Origin: an uncultured Pirellulaceae bacterium
GTDB taxonomy: Bacteria > Planctomycetota > Planctomycetia > Pirellulales > Pirellulaceae
Direction of reading: 5' to 3'
DNA: 64,000 nt
Assembly: GCA_938083195.1 (NCBI GenBank)
Contig: CALKCK010000017.1
Coordinates: forward strand, 16,885 to 80,884
Of the stretch, positions 60,344 through 64,000 are shown piece after piece (positions within the stretch are counted from its first letter, which is position 1; each line of letters begins with the position of its first letter). The notes under the pieces are model-generated. The model searched no databases and was not told where the DNA came from. It saw only the letters and a program-made list of their open reading frames with translations. A program made the position numbers and the translations under genes.

Positions 60344-63300
60344 ATGAAGATATTTGAATCATTTATCCGAAATCCAGTCAAGGTTTCGGTCGGCGCATTG
60401 ATCGTTGTGCTTTTCGGCTCCATCTCATTAGTCACGATGCCGAAGCAGCTGATCCCAGCCGTTCAAAATCCAATTCTCTCAGTTGAAACACGCTGGCCTG
60501 GAGCAAGTCCACAGGAAATTGAGCGGGAGATCGTTCAAGAACAAGAGGAGCAGCTTGCGGCGATCGAAGGCCTGATCAAGATGACTTCGCGGTGTCGCGA
60601 CTCGTCGGCTGACATCACACTGGAATTCGCAATCGGCACTGACATCGAAGACGCCATGATGCGAGTCAATACGCGTTTGCAACAGGTCCGTGAATATCCA
60701 ATCAATGCGAACGAGCCTGTGATTGAAGCATCCGATGTCACGGATAGCCCTATCGCTCGATTTGCTTTGACCTCTCGGCCCCCGACAGTCGAAAAGATTC
60801 AGGATTTTCAAAACGCGCATCCAGAACTTGCTAAAGCGCTTGAGCCATCCCGGCGAGCGGGTAACACGGGCCTCCGCGTCTTTCGACTAACGCAAATCTA
60901 CGAACAGCTTGGAGACCAACATCCTGAATTGAAGGGACTGCTTCCTGCTGAAGTCGACCTTCAGGATGTTCGCAAAATTTCGGAAGACCTGATTGAGCCG
61001 CAGTTCGAGCGAGTTCCCGGCGTTTCCGAAGCAGACACTTACGGAGGCCAAGAAGAGGAACTGCAGGTCATCATCGATCCGGAACGTCTTGCCGCTCGCC
61101 AACTGACGATCGCCGATGTTCGGATTGCGCTGGGTGGTCAGAACAAAGACACTTCAGCCGGCAACGTTTGGGAAGGCAAAAGACGTTGGGTCGTTCGCAC
61201 GCTCGGGCAATTTCGCGATCCAGAGCATGTTAAGCAGCAAGTTCTGGCGATCGAAGACGGAATCCCAGTATATGTTCGGGATGTCGCTGAGGTCCAACTG
61301 GCCTACAAGAAACAGGAAAGCATTTCGCGGCGATATGGTATCGCCAGTAACGGGCTTAGCGTTCGAAGGACTTCGGGTGCAAACGTTCTCGAAGTGATGA
61401 GTGGCGTTCAAAAAGTGACTGAGGATCTGAACAACGGATTATTAAAGCGTTTGGATCTGGAGCTATTTCAGTACTACGACGAGACGGAATACATTCAATC
61501 GGCAATCAAAATTGTCCAGCAAAACATCTTTGTCGGCGGTTCTTTGACGATCATTGTATTGTTGTTGTTTTTGCACCTTGGCCGACGAACGCTGCTCGCC
61601 GTGCCCCTGATCGCAGGCAGCGCGGTCGCATGTGTTTTCGTGTCGCCTTGGTTTTTTCTTGTCACCTTGGGATTAACGCTCGGTGTTGGATTTTGGTTTG
61701 GTCGCGGAGCCTTGATTGTCGGACTCGCGATTCCGGTTAGCATTATCGGAACGTTTCTGATGCTCGGTTTGATGGGGCGTTCGCTGAACGTAATTAGTCT
61801 TGCTGGGCTCGCTTTTGCAGTGGGGATGCTTGTCGACAATGCGGTGGTCGTACTGGAGAACATCTATCGACGACGCCAAAGTGGAGAGAGTGCTTTTCAG
61901 GCCGCATCCGAAGGGACCAAGGAGGTTGCCGGCGCGGTGATTGCATCCACACTGACGACAATTGCCGTGTTCATCCCGGTGCTTTTTGTTCAAGAGACTT
62001 CCGGGCAACTTTTTCGCGATATCGCACTGGCCATCAGTTGCGCCGTTGGTTTGTCACTGATTGTCTCCTTTACGCTGATTCCGACGGCAGCGGCACGGTT
62101 GATTTCCAGAGGCCCGTTTACCGATAACGGTGACTCTCCAGGCACTCATCCGAATGGTTCGGGGCGCGACCTCGACGAAAACGATACGCTTCGATCTCAG
62201 TATCGCGAGGCCGGGCCAATCGTGCGGCTGATTTACGGATTTGGAGTTGGACTCTCCGATGGTGTTACCAATTTGAATCGATGGATTCTGGCAAGTTCTT
62301 TGAGATCCGCTGCGCTGATCGTTTTGATGGTGACAATGTCGGTTGGAATCTCTTATTTGCTTTGGCCGAAAGTTGAATACCTGCCTACGGGCAATCGCAA
62401 TTTCGTGTTTTGCAGTCTTTCACCTCCGCCGGGCTACAACATCAAACAATTGATGGCGATGGGCGAGAAACTGGAAAAAGATCTCGAGCCTTATTGGAAC
62501 GCCGACGCGGATGGTCCTGAACTCGAATATCCCCCAATCGATTATTACTTTTACTCAGTCCGCGGCACATCCGTTTTCATGGGATTTCGAACCAAAGACG
62601 AATCGCGAGTTCGAGAGTTGATTCCGTTGGCCAAAAAGACTGGCTCACAGTTTCCTGGGACGCGAGCAATTGCAAAACAATCCAGTTTGTTTGAACGTGG
62701 ATTGAGCAGTGGTCGTACGATCGATATTGAGATCACGGGAGGTGATTTAAATAAATTGATTGCAGTTGGCCGCCGAGTTCTTGACGACGTCAAAGCAATG
62801 ATTCCCGAAGCACAGGCACAGCCCAGACCGAGTCTCGATCTTTCCAGCCCGGAAATTCATGTCCAGCCGAAACTGATGGAGTCGTTTGAGATGGGGGTCA
62901 GTGCGTCGGAACTTGGGTACACCATCGACGCGTTTGTCGATGGCGCTTATGCGGGCGACTATTTTGTCGATGGAGACAAAATCGACCTGACCATTATCGG
63001 CAAAAATACCTTTGGGAGTCGTACTCAAAACGTTTTGTCATTGCCGGTTGCTACAAGAGCAGGACAAGTCGTACCCCTTTCTGCCTTGGCTGAGATTGAA
63101 TACAGCAGCGGCCCTGAAGCGATCTATCGACGCGAAAAAATGCGTGCGATCACGATTTCGGTGACACCACCGTTAACCATGCCGCTTGAAGAAGCAATGC
63201 AGATTATTGATCAACAGATCGTCGGGGAATTGCATGATGAAGGATTGCTGGACGGCGATACGATGGTCTCGCTTTCTGGAACGGCCGACAAACTTCGTCA

Positions 63301-63892
63301 GGCTTGGGAAGCGCTGCGATTGAATCTGCTGCTCGCCTTGGTCATTACGTATTTGTTAATGGCCGCTCTGTTCGAATCATGGCTGTATCCTTTCGTAATT
63401 TTGTTCAGCGTTCCGCTCGGTGCGGTTGGCGGAGTGCTGGGATTGTGGGTACTCAATTTCTTTGTCTATCAGCCGCTAGATGTCCTGACGATGCTTGGCT
63501 TTGTGATTTTGATTGGTACCGTTGTCAATAATGCGATCCTGATAGTCCATCAATCGTTACACTATTTACGTGACGGGATGTCGGCACGTGAAGCGGTACC
63601 AGCGAGCGTTCGAAAGCGAATCCGCCCAATTTTTATTACGACAACGACAACGGTTCTTGGATTATTGCCATTGGTCGTTTTCCCCGGTGCCGGCAGCGAA
63701 CTTTACCGTGGACTTGGCTCGGTTGTTCTTGGCGGCCTGATCGTCTCTACGGTATTTACGCTGTTTCTCGTTCCAGCGGTGTTCATTCTGGTAATGGAGA
63801 TAAAAGAATCTGTGCTGAGCACCTTCCGATCCAGTGAAGCGAGGCCAACTCTGCCGACAACTGCACCCATTGAACCAAGCCGATCGATTTGA
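60344..63892 (+). CDS. RND efflux transporter permease (AcrB/HAE-1 family)
   Basis: This is an 1,182-residue proton-driven multidrug or solute pump with two repeated halves of six transmembrane helices and large periplasmic loops. The N-terminus (IRNPVKVSVGA, TRWPGASPQEIE) is typical. TM4 has VDNAVVVLENI with Asp498-Asn499 where AcrB has Asp407-Asp408, as in many HAE-1 relatives. An extra hydrophobic segment of ~40 residues (~415-455) lies in the TM2-TM3 region, and an extra polar stretch (~600-630) follows the first half; both make it longer than AcrB (1,049). It pairs with the adaptor upstream. No outer-membrane TolC-like gene is present. Confidence 0.92.
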   Translation: MKIFESFIRNPVKVSVGALIVVLFGSISLVTMPKQLIPAVQNPILSVETRWPGASPQEIEREIVQEQEEQLAAIEGLIKMTSRCRDSSADITLEFAIGTDIEDAMMRVNTRLQQVREYPINANEPVIEASDVTDSPIARFALTSRPPTVEKIQDFQNAHPELAKALEPSRRAGNTGLRVFRLTQIYEQLGDQHPELKGLLPAEVDLQDVRKISEDLIEPQFERVPGVSEADTYGGQEEELQVIIDPERLAARQLTIADVRIALGGQNKDTSAGNVWEGKRRWVVRTLGQFRDPEHVKQQVLAIEDGIPVYVRDVAEVQLAYKKQESISRRYGIASNGLSVRRTSGANVLEVMSGVQKVTEDLNNGLLKRLDLELFQYYDETEYIQSAIKIVQQNIFVGGSLTIIVLLLFLHLGRRTLLAVPLIAGSAVACVFVSPWFFLVTLGLTLGVGFWFGRGALIVGLAIPVSIIGTFLMLGLMGRSLNVISLAGLAFAVGMLVDNAVVVLENIYRRRQSGESAFQAASEGTKEVAGAVIASTLTTIAVFIPVLFVQETSGQLFRDIALAISCAVGLSLIVSFTLIPTAAARLISRGPFTDNGDSPGTHPNGSGRDLDENDTLRSQYREAGPIVRLIYGFGVGLSDGVTNLNRWILASSLRSAALIVLMVTMSVGISYLLWPKVEYLPTGNRNFVFCSLSPPPGYNIKQLMAMGEKLEKDLEPYWNADADGPELEYPPIDYYFYSVRGTSVFMGFRTKDESRVRELIPLAKKTGSQFPGTRAIAKQSSLFERGLSSGRTIDIEITGGDLNKLIAVGRRVLDDVKAMIPEAQAQPRPSLDLSSPEIHVQPKLMESFEMGVSASELGYTIDAFVDGAYAGDYFVDGDKIDLTIIGKNTFGSRTQNVLSLPVATRAGQVVPLSALAEIEYSSGPEAIYRREKMRAITISVTPPLTMPLEEAMQIIDQQIVGELHDEGLLDGDTMVSLSGTADKLRQAWEALRLNLLLALVITYLLMAALFESWLYPFVILFSVPLGAVGGVLGLWVLNFFVYQPLDVLTMLGFVILIGTVVNNAILIVHQSLHYLRDGMSAREAVPASVRKRIRPIFITTTTTVLGLLPLVVFPGAGSELYRGLGSVVLGGLIVSTVFTLFLVPAVFILVMEIKESVLSTFRSSEARPTLPTTAPIEPSRSI

Positions 63893-63946
63893 GTCGGGGA
63901 CGAAAAAAGCCCGGTCTGAATATACCTTTTGCAAGAAATGAAAAGG

Positions 63947-64000
63947 GGTGACTGAGGGGATTCGAACCGACAGGCCCACAACTCGGATAGGGAGCCCCGG
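63947..64000 (-). other. tRNA-like 3' fragment with a broken T-stem
   Basis: Read on the minus strand, the segment has a canonical T-loop GGTTCGAATCCCC followed by a plausible acceptor 3' strand CAGTCACC. The T-stem does not pair, however: GTCGG faces CCCCT, with two mismatches and one wobble. The 5' half would lie beyond the window. It is probably a pseudo-tRNA or an attachment-site remnant rather than a working gene. Confidence 0.4.

Noticed and set aside
63947..64000. Functional tRNA gene at the window end
   Set aside because: The T-stem has two mismatches plus a wobble, and the 5' half is not visible.

Overview
The window looks like chromosomal DNA from a member of the Planctomycetota, probably close to the Pirellulales. 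This rests on family content, not on any search. It carries two YTV-repeat surface proteins, a ThuA plus PVC-type haem-binding dehydrogenase, a DUF1571 protein, small membrane proteins with NPYxSP-type motifs, an MJ0042-type zinc-ribbon membrane protein, FSLKTLF/LRFLFI-type N-terminal anchors, a Tat-exported Gfo/Idh/MocA oxidoreductase, and hydantoinase-like and amino-acid-kinase-like genes of the tetrahydromethanopterin/methanofuran C1 pathway. GC content appears moderate.

Region 1 (0-12.5 kb) is loosely packed and almost entirely on the plus strand. Small hypothetical membrane proteins, a VOC-fold protein, a frameshifted LpqC-type esterase pseudogene and an ankyrin protein are separated by long AT-rich gaps with short tandem repeats. 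Two larger secreted enzymes sit among them: a zinc metalloprotease and an endonuclease/exonuclease/phosphatase-fold protein.

Region 2 (12.9-21.1 kb) opens with a convincing selenocysteine tRNA (selC). It is followed by a DTW-domain tRNA aminocarboxypropyltransferase with a long C-terminal extension, a DUF3472 protein, two TatA/B-type subunits behind a good promoter, a kinase-like sensor, a DUF1571 lipoprotein-type protein and a C-terminal processing protease.

Region 3 (21.2-31.8 kb) is mostly on the minus strand: an S4 RNA-binding protein, a sulfotransferase, a 1,451-residue ThuA/dehydrogenase/cytochrome c protein convergent with a Gfo/Idh/MocA protein, fabA, and a three-gene cluster of a P-loop ATPase with two arrestin-like proteins whose genes overlap by about 110 bp.

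Region 4 (32.4-50 kb) mixes housekeeping and signalling genes: a PQQ-like beta-propeller, a GGDEF diguanylate cyclase, an ABC-2 exporter pair, the first YTV protein, tsaE-thiL, an HtrA protease, a YbgC/FadM-type thioesterase, an ACT-domain protein, an HD phosphohydrolase, the MfnF/MfnE-like methanofuran pair and a TIGR01777 epimerase.

Region 5 (50-64 kb) holds a 1.6-kilo-residue sortilin/BNR-propeller protein interrupted by a PDZ domain and three copies of an undescribed ~95-residue module. A cysteine-rich YTV protein with its own promoter and terminator follows. Then come tRNA-Arg(ACG), a decayed tyrosine integrase, an HlyD/RND efflux pair, and a tRNA-like fragment with a broken T-stem at the very end.

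The strongest candidates for new biology are the BNR/PDZ/module protein, the 14-residue-period cysteine-rich YTV protein, the overlapping arrestin-like/ATPase cluster, and the co-occurrence of selC with methanofuran biosynthesis genes.
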